A stretch of DNA of 64,000 bases from Domibacillus enclensis (GTDB lineage Bacteria; Bacillota; Bacilli; Bacillales; Domibacillaceae), in assembly GCF_900156125.1 (NCBI RefSeq), contig NZ_FTLX01000006.1, positions 186,001 to 250,000 of the forward strand, given 5' to 3'. Below the pieces are notes generated by a model, which did no database searches, was not told where the DNA came from, and worked only from the letters and a program-made list of their open reading frames with translations. This document shows positions 18,617 through 27,248 of this stretch, in pieces. How positions within the stretch are numbered: position 1 is the first letter of the stretch; each line of letters starts with the position of its first letter. A program made the position numbers and the translations under genes.

Positions 18617-20056
18617 ATGAATGAAAACTGGGTGACAAGCATTGGACTTGATATCGGAACAAGTACAACGAAGTTCATTGTCAGCCGCCTGCTCGTCAAT
18701 GAAACGAAAAACCGGTTCAGCCTGCCGGGAGTTCAAATTGTGGATCGGCAAATTTCGTACACAAGCAAGATCTATACAACGCCGCTGAAAGAAGAAAACG
18801 CGATTGATGTAGAGGCGCTGTCGCTTATTTTAGCAGCTGAATACAAGCGGTCGAGCGTAAAGCTGGGCGACGTAAAAGCCGGTGCGGTGATCATTACGGG
18901 CGAAACGGCGAGAAAAGAAAATGCAGAAGCGATCATCCATTATTTGGCGGAAAAAGCGGGCAACTTTGTGATTGCTACAGCAGGAAATGACCTGGAAGGG
19001 ATTCTCGCCGGAAAAGGGTCCGGGGCGCAAAAACGGTCAAACGAAATGGACGGCATTATAGCCAATGTGGACATTGGCGGCGGCACAGCGAATGTGGCTC
19101 TTTTTCAGCACGGCAAAGCCATCCAAACCTGCACCTTTCATGTAGGCGGCCGGCTGATCCGTCTGTCTGAATCCGGGCTTGTCACGTACATTTCGCCCCA
19201 CATTCAGCCATGGCTCACGGCGCATCACATGATGGTAAAAAAAGGGCAGACAGCTTCTTACAGACAGCTTTATGCCATTGGTGAAAAAATGAGCGAAGCG
19301 ATGCTGTCTTTTTTAACAGGAAAACCAGCTCTTCATGCGGAGCTTTTGCAGACAGCACCTTTGAAAAAGCCGATGGAGCCTGTGCAGGAAATCATGTTTT
19401 CCGGCGGTGTTGCTCATATGATGGAGCAGCCGCGGCCGATCACGCTGGGTGACGCTGCACGCCACGGGGATATGGGGCCGCTGCTTGCGTATGCATTGCG
19501 GGAGGCAGCTGTTTTTTATCCAGCAGAGGTGAAGGCGGCGCAGGAAACAACGCGTGCAACGGTCATTGGCGCAGGGATGCAAAATACGGAAGTAAGCGGT
19601 GCGACGGTTTTTGTAGATGAAGCGGTGTTGCCGCTTAAAAATGTACCGATTGTCAAAGTGACTGTCGAGCAAGATGAGGTCTGGGACGCAGATTTGTTTG
19701 AAAAGCGCGTGAAGCAAGCTATTCAGCAGGCTGTCTGTCTTTATGAAGGCAATCAGCCGTTCGCCATTGCGCTGTTGCATATTTCCTATTGCACATATGC
19801 GATGCTTACCGCGATTGCTGAAGCCATTCAAAAAGCCTTCGACCAGCATTGCACGGAATCAACACAGATTGTTGTCATTTGTGAATCGGATATGGCAAAA
19901 GCGCTTGGACAGGTACTGGCCAAACAGGGACCGCCTGATCGGAAAATAATTTGTCTGGATCAAATTGATTTTACACACGGCGACTATATTGATCTGGGGC
20001 TTCCTGTGGCAGGAGAAGCCATTGCCGTTTCGGTTAAAACGCTAGCATTTTCATAA
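18617..20056 (+). CDS. eutA: Ethanolamine ammonia-lyase reactivase EutA, copy 1
   Basis: A 479-residue actin-like ATPase of the EutA family. Phosphate-1 motif GLDIGTSTTKFIVSR lies near the N terminus and a second motif ANVDIGGGTANVALF near residue 150. EutA frees ethanolamine ammonia-lyase from inactivated cobalamin at the cost of ATP. ATG at 18617 follows AGAGGGG with 6 bp spacing; the GTG at 18611 is part of that site. It heads a eutA-eutB-eutC unit behind an antitermination leader. About 15 bp separate it from eutB1. Confidence 0.92.
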   Translation: MNENWVTSIGLDIGTSTTKFIVSRLLVNETKNRFSLPGVQIVDRQISYTSKIYTTPLKEENAIDVEALSLILAAEYKRSSVKLGDVKAGAVIITGETARKENAEAIIHYLAEKAGNFVIATAGNDLEGILAGKGSGAQKRSNEMDGIIANVDIGGGTANVALFQHGKAIQTCTFHVGGRLIRLSESGLVTYISPHIQPWLTAHHMMVKKGQTASYRQLYAIGEKMSEAMLSFLTGKPALHAELLQTAPLKKPMEPVQEIMFSGGVAHMMEQPRPITLGDAARHGDMGPLLAYALREAAVFYPAEVKAAQETTRATVIGAGMQNTEVSGATVFVDEAVLPLKNVPIVKVTVEQDEVWDADLFEKRVKQAIQQAVCLYEGNQPFAIALLHISYCTYAMLTAIAEAIQKAFDQHCTESTQIVVICESDMAKALGQVLAKQGPPDRKIICLDQIDFTHGDYIDLGLPVAGEAIAVSVKTLAFS

Positions 20057-20071
20057 GAGGTGAATAAATAG

Positions 20072-21442
20072 ATGGAGAAAAAAACAGTACTGCTTGGTGA
20101 GACCTATCAGTTTGCCAGTTTAAAAGAGGTTTTAGCAAAAGCGAATGAGGAACGATCGGGTGATGAGCTGGCGGGTATTGCAGCGGCCAATATGAAGGAA
20201 CGCATGGCCGCGAAGGTGGTGCTGGCGGATGTTACCCTTTCCGAAATCCGGAATTACCCGCTTCTTTCGCCGGAAGAAGATGAAGTGTCACGCATTATCG
20301 AAGAAGGTCTGGACGAATCGATTTATAAAGCGGTGCAACGGTGGACTGTTGCCGATTTGCGTGAATACATCTTAAGCGACGAGCAGTCGGGAGCGGATCT
20401 GTTAAAGCTCGGCACCGGGCTGACAAGTGAAATGATTGCCGCTGCCGCCAAGATTATGTCGAACCTTGATTTAATTCAAGCTGCCTCCAAAATCGAAATT
20501 ATCACGCATTGCCAGACGCATATTGGTGCTGCCGGAACATTGGCATCACGCGCACAGCCGAACCATCCGTCCGACAATTTGCAGGGAATGCGGGCGTCTG
20601 CCTATGAAGCGCTCAGCTACGGCATTGGCGACGCCATGATTGGCATCAACCCGGTCATCGATACGACGGATAATATTGCCGCGCTGCTGAAGGAAACAAA
20701 GGAGATCATTGATCAATTTTCGATTCCGACTCAAAACTGCGTGCTGTCTCATGTGACAAGCCAGATACGGGCGATTGAAAAGGGAGCGCCGGCTGATTTG
20801 ATTTTTCAAAGCCTGGCTGGGTCTCAGGCCGCCATTGAATCCTTTGGCATTTCCGTTTCGATGCTTGATGAAGCGACGGCTTTAATTAATGAAAAAGGCA
20901 CCGCAACGGGTCCAAACCGGTGGTACCTGGAAACAGGCCAGGGGTCGGAATTGTCCTCTAATTCCCATTTTGACATTGACCAGGTGACGCTTGAATCGCG
21001 CTGCTACGGACTCGCCAGACGATACAATCCATTTCTGGTGAATACCGTTGTCGGCTTTATCGGCCCTGAATATTTATACGACAGCAAGCAGGTGATGCGC
21101 GCCGGGCTAGAGGACCATTTCATGGGTAAAATGCACGGCCTTCCGATGGGAGTGGATGTGTGCTACACAAACCATATGAAAGCAGATCAAAACGATATGG
21201 ACAATTTAAGTACGCTGCTGGCAGCGGCAGGCGTGAATTTTGTGATCGGGGTTCCAATGGCGGACGACTGCATGCTGAACTATCAGTCACTCAGCTACCA
21301 CGATATTGCGACACTGCGAAGCGTGATGAAGCTAAAGCCGGCTTCTGCCTTTGAACAGTGGCTGGAGCAGATCGGCATCATGCAAAACGGGAAGCTGTCA
21401 CGTCATGCAGGAGATCCGGCATACTTTTTAACTTTAGCGTAA
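20072..21442 (+). CDS. eutB: Ethanolamine ammonia-lyase large subunit, copy 1
   Basis: A 456-residue TIM-barrel subunit that, with EutC and adenosylcobalamin, splits ethanolamine into acetaldehyde and ammonia. Family core motifs are present: SRAQPNHPSDN, IGDAMIGINP, QNCVLSHVTSQ, LETGQGSELSS, GFIGPEYLYDSKQVMRAGL-EDHFMGKMHG, and MADDCMLNYQSLSYHD. The length is normal. Most like copy 3 (31668); copy 2 differs more. ATG at 20072 follows AAGAGGTG. It is followed after 15 bp by the EutC subunit that lacks a targeting extension. Confidence 0.95.
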   Translation: MEKKTVLLGETYQFASLKEVLAKANEERSGDELAGIAAANMKERMAAKVVLADVTLSEIRNYPLLSPEEDEVSRIIEEGLDESIYKAVQRWTVADLREYILSDEQSGADLLKLGTGLTSEMIAAAAKIMSNLDLIQAASKIEIITHCQTHIGAAGTLASRAQPNHPSDNLQGMRASAYEALSYGIGDAMIGINPVIDTTDNIAALLKETKEIIDQFSIPTQNCVLSHVTSQIRAIEKGAPADLIFQSLAGSQAAIESFGISVSMLDEATALINEKGTATGPNRWYLETGQGSELSSNSHFDIDQVTLESRCYGLARRYNPFLVNTVVGFIGPEYLYDSKQVMRAGLEDHFMGKMHGLPMGVDVCYTNHMKADQNDMDNLSTLLAAAGVNFVIGVPMADDCMLNYQSLSYHDIATLRSVMKLKPASAFEQWLEQIGIMQNGKLSRHAGDPAYFLTLA

Positions 21443-21457
21443 GAGGAGGAATGAGCA

Positions 21458-22156
21458 ATGAACGAGGTAGTAGACCGCTTGAAAAACTATACACCGGCGC
21501 GGATTGGTGTCGGGCGAACAGGCACCCGCCCGCTGACGAAGGAGTTCCTTTCCTTCCGTATTGACCATGCGGCAGCAGTCGATTCTGTATACGGGGAGGT
21601 CGCACCGGAGCTGCTGGAATCGTTTCAGCTTTTTTCAGTCGATACGTGTATTGAAACGAAGGAGCACTATTTAACCCGTCCGGACCAGGGCCGTCTGTTG
21701 TCGGAAGCAGGAGAAAAAATGATTTGGGAAAAATGCGTGAAGCAGCCGCAAGTGCAGGTCGTCGTCTCGGACGGACTGAGCGCGAATGCAATTGAAGAAA
21801 ACATGGCAGACGTTTATCCTGCCTTAATGGATTCACTCGAAGCAAACGGACTCTCAGCAGGCACTCCTTTTTTCGTGAAAGGAGGCCGGGTTGGCTGTAT
21901 GGACGCCATCGGCGAGCTGCTGAAGCCGGATGTCTTTGTGCTATTAATCGGCGAGCGGCCAGGGCTTGTTTGCGCGCATTCGATGAGCGCCTATATGTGC
22001 TACCGGCCACGAGCAGGAACGAGAGAGTCAGAGCGGATGGTCATTTCAAATATTCACCGGAGAGGTACACCACCTGTTGAAGCAGCGGCTCATATCGGTA
22101 CGATTTTGAGTAAAATGATCGAGCAGAAAACGAGTGGTGTAGGACTGGTGATGTAG
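21458..22156 (+). CDS. eutC: Ethanolamine ammonia-lyase small subunit, copy 1, without N-terminal extension
   Basis: A 232-residue EutC. The core starts almost at once (MNEVVDRLKNYTPARIGVGR), while copies 2 and 3 have about 58 and 93 residues before the same point. The Rossmann-like cobalamin-binding region (VVSDGLSANAIEEN, LLIGERPGL, VISNIHRRGTPPVEAAAHI) is intact. Start ATG at 21458 has AAGAGGAGG 9 bp upstream, and no start with a ribosome site lies further upstream in frame, so the shortness is real. The enzyme is probably active, but may not enter the microcompartment. Confidence 0.94.
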   Translation: MNEVVDRLKNYTPARIGVGRTGTRPLTKEFLSFRIDHAAAVDSVYGEVAPELLESFQLFSVDTCIETKEHYLTRPDQGRLLSEAGEKMIWEKCVKQPQVQVVVSDGLSANAIEENMADVYPALMDSLEANGLSAGTPFFVKGGRVGCMDAIGELLKPDVFVLLIGERPGLVCAHSMSAYMCYRPRAGTRESERMVISNIHRRGTPPVEAAAHIGTILSKMIEQKTSGVGLVM

Positions 22157-22184
22157 CGGGAGAGTCGGATGACTGGATGAAAGA

Positions 22185-22241
22185 AAAAAACGGCCGAATT
22201 CACGGGAATCCAGCCGTTGGAACCGTGAATCCGGCCGTCCA
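22185..22241 (-). terminator. Terminator of the BASS transporter gene (minus strand)
   Basis: Read on the minus strand, ACGGCCGGATTCACGG pairs with CCGTGAATTCGGCCGT almost perfectly and is followed by a T-run. It separates the minus-strand transporter from the end of eutC1 and may also hinder plus-strand read-through. Confidence 0.8.
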
Positions 22242-22280
22242 TGACGATAATCCGGTCATTTCCAGTCGTTTGATTAAAGC

Positions 22281-23216
22281 TTAACGATGCCGATCTGCTT
22301 TTCGAGCCCAATAGGTCGCCAGCAGCGGACCGGAAATATTATGCCAGAAGCTGAAGATGGCACTTGGCACAGCGGCAAGCGGACTAAAGTGTGCAGTCGC
22401 AAGAGCTGCTCCGAGTCCGGAGTTTTGCATGCCGACTTCAATCGCCATCGCTTTCCGGTCTTCATACGTCAGGTTAAACAATTTGCCGGTTAAAAAGCCG
22501 ATCAAGTAGCCCAAACCGTTATGTAAAATAACCACTCCAAAAATCAACAGGCCCGATTCCACGATCTTGTCCTTGCTCGTTGAAACGACCGCCGCCACGA
22601 TTAACACGATGGCAATAACGGAAATAAGCGGCAGAACCTCCACGCTTTTTTGAACCTGCTCCTTTAAGAAAAGCTGAACGATAAAGCCTAGAATAATCGG
22701 TACGAGTACAATTTTCACAACGGACATAAACATATCCACTGCTGATACCTCAAGCCATTCACTTGCCAGCAAATAAATGAGTGCCGGGGTTAAAATCGGT
22801 GCAAGCAGCGTGGACACAGATGTGATGGCCACGGATAAAGCGGTGTTCCCTTTTGCTAAAAAGGTCATCACATTGGACGCGGTACCACCCGGACAGCAGC
22901 CGACCAATATAACGCCGATCGCAATTTCCGGCTCCAGCCGAAGTCCTTTGGCCAGGGCAAAAGCGAGCAGCGGCATGACGATAAACTGTGCCAGTACGCC
23001 GATCACTACCTTGAGCGGGTGACGCCCGACCTCTTTAAAATCCTTTGCTGAAATCGTCATGCCCATCCCGAACATAATCACACCTAATAAAATAGAAATA
23101 TAGGGCGCAATCCATGTGAACTGTGCGGGAAGGAAAAACGCAAATGCCGCAAAAACAAGCACCCAGATGGCGAATGTTTTGCCGGCAAATTGACTGACTT
23201 TGATTAATGAATTCAA
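22281..23216 (-). CDS. BASS-family (bile acid:sodium symporter-like) transporter
   Basis: A 311-residue membrane protein with about 9-10 helices. The crossing-helix motif [21 protein letters not shown] and C-terminal [18 protein letters not shown] are typical of the BASS family (YocS-like), sodium-coupled carriers of organic anions such as keto acids or sterol acids. The likely start is TTG at 23216 behind GGAGGTGGAG; the upstream ATG at 23249 lacks a ribosome site and includes that sequence. It is the only gene on the minus strand inside the eut locus. The substrate is unknown; export or uptake of an organic acid linked to ethanolamine breakdown would be a guess. Confidence 0.85.
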   Translation of the reverse strand: MNSLIKVSQFAGKTFAIWVLVFAAFAFFLPAQFTWIAPYISILLGVIMFGMGMTISAKDFKEVGRHPLKVVIGVLAQFIVMPLLAFALAKGLRLEPEIAIGVILVGCCPGGTASNVMTFLAKGNTALSVAITSVSTLLAPILTPALIYLLASEWLEVSAVDMFMSVVKIVLVPIILGFIVQLFLKEQVQKSVEVLPLISVIAIVLIVAAVVSTSKDKIVESGLLIFGVVILHNGLGYLIGFLTGKLFNLTYEDRKAMAIEVGMQNSGLGAALATAHFSPLAAVPSAIFSFWHNISGPLLATYWARKADRHR

Positions 23217-23312
23217 GTCATCTCCACCTCCATTCAAGTAGGATAACATAAAATAAACCGTTTTTTCTGATTTTTTTGAAGAGGCGGAAGGAGTTTTAGA
23301 ATGAAAGCGCTC

Positions 23313-23342
23313 TTTACAAGTGGACTTTTCCTGTTGTAAGAT
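23313..23342 (+). promoter_or_regulatory. Sigma-A promoter of the eutB2 operon
   Basis: TTTACA (23313-23318) and TAAGAT (23337-23342) with 18-bp spacing. A partial cre-like sequence, TGAAAGCGCTCTTT, overlaps the -35 box at about 23302. Transcription would begin near 23349, so that the leader hairpin starts only about 15 nt into the RNA. Confidence 0.6.
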
Positions 23343-23362
23343 AGACTCACAAAATCATAACT

Positions 23363-23429
23363 AAAGGCAAAGGCGCCTTTCGCATTCTGGCTATCAAACC
23401 GTCAGACAATGTGAAGGGTGCCTTTTTCC
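23363..23429 (+). promoter_or_regulatory. Candidate EutV antitermination leader before eutB2
   Basis: Hairpin AAAGGC-AAAGGC-GCCTTT (23363-23380) has a 6-bp stem and the A1/G4 hexaloop. The terminator is the strongest of the five: 23369-23386 pairs with 23408-23425 over 18 bp (three G-U pairs) and is followed by TTTTT. The hairpin and the terminator share the same bases, so only one can form. Confidence 0.82.
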
Positions 23430-23436
23430 GTTTATT

Positions 23437-23450
23437 TGAAAGCGTTAACA
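23437..23450 (+). promoter_or_regulatory. Perfect cre site (CcpA operator) before eutB2
   Basis: TGAAAGCGTTAACA fits the Bacillus cre consensus TGNAARCGNWWWCA at every position. It lies downstream of the promoter and of the leader terminator and 16 bp before the eutB2 ATG, a roadblock position. It predicts that CcpA with HPr-Ser-P represses this operon when sugars are plentiful. Confidence 0.75.
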
Positions 23451-23465
23451 AAAAGGGGTGCTGAA

Positions 23466-24830
23466 ATGGTGAGGTTGTCGTGCGTAATTAAAGGAACGAT
23501 GTATTCGTTCTCATCAGTGAAAGACGTTTTGGCCAAGGCGAGCGAGGCAAAGTCCGGAGACGTCATGTCTCGTGTGGCGGCGGGATCATCGCTTGAGCGG
23601 ATGGCGGCCAAAGTCGTTCTCAGTGAAATGCAGCTGAAAGACATTTATGAACACCCGGTCATCCCATATGAAACGGACGAAGTGACCCGTCTGATTTACG
23701 ATGATCTCAGTGAAACGATTTATAAAACGATTCAAAGCTGGACAGTTGGCGAGCTGCGCAATTACATTTTGTCTTATGAAACCGGCTTTGACCAATTAGC
23801 CCGGCTATCGAGGGGACTGACAAGCGAGATGATTGCGGCGGTTGCCAAGCTGATGTCGAGCATCGATTTGGTCCTGGCGTCACAAAAAATGAAGTATGAA
23901 GCCCACTGCAATACGACCATCGGAGAAGAAGGCCGGCTGGCGTTCAGATGTCAGCCGAATCACCCAAATGATGTACCGGAAGGAATTTTGTATTCGCTGA
24001 AGGAAGGACTTTCCTATGGATCAGGCGACGCAGTGATCGGCATTAACCCGAATGTGGATACAGTTGAATCAGTGAAAAGGCTGCTGACGATGTCGCACGA
24101 ATTTATGGAAAAGTGGGAAATCCCGACCCAGAATTGTGTGCTTGCCCACATCACAACACAAATGGATGCACTGAGACAGGGAGCGCCTGTTGCGCTCATG
24201 TTTCAAAGCTTGGCCGGCACACAAAAAGGCAACGAGGCATTCGGTATTTCCCGGGAACTATTGAATGAAGGGTACGATATAATGGCCCGTTACGGCACGT
24301 CAGCGGGGCCGAATTTTATGTATTTTGAAACCGGACAGGGGTCAGAGGTATCATTGAACGCTGATCACGGGGTGGATATGCAGACGCTTGAAGCGAGAAG
24401 CTACGGCTTTGCCCGCCACTGGAAGCCGTTTATGGTCAACAACGTATCCGGCTTTATCGGACCCGAGACCTTGTATGACGGGCGCCAGCTGATCCGTGCT
24501 GATTTAGAGGATTTGTTTATGGGGAAACTGCATGGCTTGCCGATGGGCATTGCGCCAACGTACACGAATCATATGGACGCCGATCAAAACGACCAGGAAA
24601 TCGGCGGTATGCTGACGGCACTGGCTGGAGCGAACTTCTACATGGGGGTGCCGGGCGGCGATGATGTCATGCTGAACTACCAGGATACGAGCTATCATGA
24701 CGACGCCAGCCTGCGGGAAATTCTCGGGCTGCGTCCGCTGCGTGAGTTCGAAAAATGGATGGAGAAAATGGGCTTAATGGAAAATGGGAAACTGACCAGC
24801 CGAGCCGGTGACTTATCTATTTTTGATTAA
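23466..24830 (+). CDS. eutB: Ethanolamine ammonia-lyase large subunit, copy 2 (divergent)
   Basis: A 454-residue EutB with the family barrel motifs FRCQPNHPND, GDAVIGINPNVD, QNCVLAHITTQ, FETGQGSEVSL and GDDVMLNYQDTSYHD. It differs from copies 1 and 3 in places where those agree: ETLYDGRQLIRADLEDLFMG instead of EYLYxSKQVxRAGLEDHFMG, and GIAPTYTNH instead of GVDxCYTNH. These changes may alter substrate preference or subunit contacts. ATG at 23466 follows AAAAAGGGGTGCTGAA; the frame can be extended to a GTG at 23418, but that lies inside the terminator. It has its own EutC (24850) but no adjacent eutA. Confidence 0.92.
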   Translation: MVRLSCVIKGTMYSFSSVKDVLAKASEAKSGDVMSRVAAGSSLERMAAKVVLSEMQLKDIYEHPVIPYETDEVTRLIYDDLSETIYKTIQSWTVGELRNYILSYETGFDQLARLSRGLTSEMIAAVAKLMSSIDLVLASQKMKYEAHCNTTIGEEGRLAFRCQPNHPNDVPEGILYSLKEGLSYGSGDAVIGINPNVDTVESVKRLLTMSHEFMEKWEIPTQNCVLAHITTQMDALRQGAPVALMFQSLAGTQKGNEAFGISRELLNEGYDIMARYGTSAGPNFMYFETGQGSEVSLNADHGVDMQTLEARSYGFARHWKPFMVNNVSGFIGPETLYDGRQLIRADLEDLFMGKLHGLPMGIAPTYTNHMDADQNDQEIGGMLTALAGANFYMGVPGGDDVMLNYQDTSYHDDASLREILGLRPLREFEKWMEKMGLMENGKLTSRAGDLSIFD

Positions 24831-24849
24831 AGAAAGGAGGGATGGCGTC

Positions 24850-25710
24850 ATGAATATAGAGGAAATTGTCCGCAAGGTTGTCGAAGAACTGGAGAAGAAG
24901 CCAAAGCCGGATCATTCGCCAAAAAAGCAGGAAAGTGAAACAGATATTGTTCCTTTTTCCGAAGAGCGGGAAAAAGGAGTTAAAGAGCCGCATAACGCTT
25001 CAGCCATTGAAAGAGCCCAGAGCATAACACCAGCCCGAATTGGGATTGGCCGGGCCGGGACCCGAATGCGCACGGCAAGTTATTTGCAGTTCCGCATTGA
25101 TCACGCGGCCGCACAGGATGCTGTGCTTAAGGACGTGAGCGATTCGTTTCTTCACGACATGCAGCTGCACAAGCTTGAAACAAAAGCGCAGGACATGAAG
25201 ACGTATTTGATGGATTTGGATGCCGGCCGCCAGCTGTCCGAGGATTCAGTGAAGTGGCTGCAGGAAAACGGCGATATGGGAATGGACGTACAGATCATTA
25301 TCTGCGATGGGTTGAGCTCCTCTGCCGTGGAAGCGAATGTGAAGGATCTGCTGCCCGCCCTGATGCAGGGGCTGCAGCTGAAAAACATTAGCGTCGCCAA
25401 GCCCTTTTTTATTAAGCGGTCCCGTGTATGGGTGCAGGATGAAGTCGCAGCGCTTGTGGACTGCGACCTGGTAATTTCGCTCATCGGCGAACGCCCGGGC
25501 TTAAACACAGATGAGAGCTTGAGTGCCTACATGATTTACCGGCCGACGGCTAAAACGGTGGAAGCCGACCGAACAGTTATTTCGAACATTCATCAAGGCG
25601 GGCTGGCTCCGGTGGAAGCAGGCGCCCACTTATCCGAGCTGATCGGACAAATGCTTGTAGCAGGATGTACAGGCGTTTCCTTTGCCCGTAAAAACAGCTT
25701 GAAATCGTAA
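24850..25710 (+). CDS. eutC: Ethanolamine ammonia-lyase small subunit, copy 2, with targeting extension
   Basis: A 286-residue EutC. Residues 1-15 (MNIEEIVRKVVEELE) form an amphipathic helix, then a polar linker rich in Lys, Glu, Pro and Ser to about residue 58, then the EutC core (TPARIGIGRAGTR, ICDGLSSSAVEAN, SLIGERPGLN, VISNIHQGGLAPVEAG). A short helix plus flexible linker is the form of encapsulation peptides that carry enzymes into bacterial microcompartments. ATG at 24850 follows AAAGGAGGGATGGCGTC. The pocket-lining stretch RSRVWVQDEVAALV differs from copies 1 and 3, in line with the divergent EutB2. Confidence 0.92.
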   Translation: MNIEEIVRKVVEELEKKPKPDHSPKKQESETDIVPFSEEREKGVKEPHNASAIERAQSITPARIGIGRAGTRMRTASYLQFRIDHAAAQDAVLKDVSDSFLHDMQLHKLETKAQDMKTYLMDLDAGRQLSEDSVKWLQENGDMGMDVQIIICDGLSSSAVEANVKDLLPALMQGLQLKNISVAKPFFIKRSRVWVQDEVAALVDCDLVISLIGERPGLNTDESLSAYMIYRPTAKTVEADRTVISNIHQGGLAPVEAGAHLSELIGQMLVAGCTGVSFARKNSLKS

Positions 25711-25778
25711 AGAACTCTCGTCATGATAGAAGTATTCAGGCTGCTCAGGCTGAAAATTTAACGATAGGGTGTTCTTAC

Positions 25779-27248
25779 ATGAATGAAACAGCACTCGAAC
25801 AGCTTTGCCGACTTTACACAGATTTAACCGATTCAGATATACAGGTTTTAAAAGAAACGGCCAAAACACTGCCGCTGTATGCGGAGCTTTCCGGTCATTA
25901 TATGTTTATCGACTGCATGATGAAATCCAGCGGCCAGGCAGTGGTTGTGGCCGAAGCGCTCCCAAGAACACCGGAAGCGGCGTATAAAGAATCCGTTGTC
26001 GGAAAGATTGTGTTTGAAACATTCGAGCCGGGGGTGCACTACAGCCACCGCACCGGCAAAAAATCGATCCGCCACCGTGCGATTACACAGGAAGGGAAAA
26101 TGGTCGAGCAAAGCGTCGTGCCGATCCGAAACGATCAGCATGAAGTCATCGGCACGCTCATTACCGAAGCAGAAATTGCCGGGGCTGCCGGTTCCTTTGC
26201 TAAAGCAGCCGAGCGGCCGAATATTTCGTTCGGTTCCGAAGCGCTTGGTCATTTGCTGGCGGATACAGTGGACGACTATCCGATTGTCACTGATTTGCTC
26301 ATGGAGATTTTTCTTGTCACCGATGCCGATCAGCGTCTTGTGTATGCCAACCCGGCCGGTGTCCGCTTTATCCATGAAATGAACGAAGCAGAAGACATTC
26401 AAAACAAGCCGATTTTAACACTGCTGCCTTTTTTAACCGAGCTTTTGGAGCATCAGGAGGAAGTGTTTATCTCAGAAGTATCGGTTGCATCCAAAACGCT
26501 TGAAGTGAAAAAAGTGAAAATGCACAGCAAAACAAACGAGCTCAAGGGGATTTTGTTTATCATTCAAGATCTGACGGAGCTCCGGACCAAGGAAAAAGAG
26601 CTTTTGATGAAGTCGGTGGTCATTAAAGAAATTCATCACCGCGTAAAAAACAATTTGCAGACGGTCGCCAGTCTGCTGCGCCTTCAAATGCGCAAAGGCT
26701 TCCCCGCTGAAAGCAGAAGCCACTTTGAAGATACCTTAAACCGGATCTTCAGCATTTCGTCTGTGTATGAAATGATTTTGGCGAATGAACACGCGGATGA
26801 GGATGACGTGGACTTAATTGAATTAACGAGAAAAATCGGATCCACAATGGTGTTGAACGATCTGAACCAAAAAGTGGACTTGATTATTGAGTCAAATGGC
26901 AATAAAATATTAACATCCTCCAGAAAAGCGGTTTCAATTGCGCTCATTGTGAACGAGCTCATTCAAAATTCGCTCAAGCACGCGTTTCCAGGTGAGCTGT
27001 CAGGGACGATTCAAGTCGACTTTTTTTCGCACAAAAAGTTTGCCGAACTGCATATTCGCGACAACGGCGTCGGAATGGCGGGAGCAGCTTTTTCACTTGG
27101 ACTTGAAATTGTGCATAATCTCGTTGTGAATGATCTGGCAGGTGAATTCAGCTACAAGAATGTTGAAAGCGGTACACATGCTGCGATTACATTCCCACTG
27201 AGCCCGGAGGTTGTGATTCATTATGAGAAAACGGATTCTGATCGCTGA
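25779..27248 (+). CDS. eutW: Ethanolamine sensor histidine kinase EutW, copy 2
   Basis: A 489-residue kinase of exactly the same length and plan as copy 1: N-terminal sensor region (MFIDCMMKSSGQAVVVAEALP), a PAS-like middle (LMEIFLVTDADQRLVYANPAG), HisKA_2 domain with H-box EIHHRVKNNLQTVASLLRLQ and HATPase_c (ELIQNSLKHAF, DNGVGMAG). The sensor parts of the two copies are similar but clearly diverged, so they could differ in ligand or sensitivity. ATG at 25779. It lies 68 bp after eutC2 and overlaps eutV copy 2 by 26 bp. It is probably co-transcribed with eutB2-eutC2, giving positive feedback. Confidence 0.9.
   Translation: MNETALEQLCRLYTDLTDSDIQVLKETAKTLPLYAELSGHYMFIDCMMKSSGQAVVVAEALPRTPEAAYKESVVGKIVFETFEPGVHYSHRTGKKSIRHRAITQEGKMVEQSVVPIRNDQHEVIGTLITEAEIAGAAGSFAKAAERPNISFGSEALGHLLADTVDDYPIVTDLLMEIFLVTDADQRLVYANPAGVRFIHEMNEAEDIQNKPILTLLPFLTELLEHQEEVFISEVSVASKTLEVKKVKMHSKTNELKGILFIIQDLTELRTKEKELLMKSVVIKEIHHRVKNNLQTVASLLRLQMRKGFPAESRSHFEDTLNRIFSISSVYEMILANEHADEDDVDLIELTRKIGSTMVLNDLNQKVDLIIESNGNKILTSSRKAVSIALIVNELIQNSLKHAFPGELSGTIQVDFFSHKKFAELHIRDNGVGMAGAAFSLGLEIVHNLVVNDLAGEFSYKNVESGTHAAITFPLSPEVVIHYEKTDSDR

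Noticed and set aside
21378-22010. Minus-strand open frame of 210 codons
   Set aside because: Antisense to eutC1, which is a recognised protein; rich in Arg, Ser and Pro as shadow frames are, without ribosome site.
23418-23466. Longer N terminus of EutB2 from GTG at 23418
   Set aside because: This start lies inside the leader terminator, has no ribosome site, and the cre site would fall in the coding region; ATG at 23466 fits the family.
25848-26402. Minus-strand open frame of 184 codons
   Set aside because: Antisense to the sensor part of eutW2; no family resemblance and no ribosome site.
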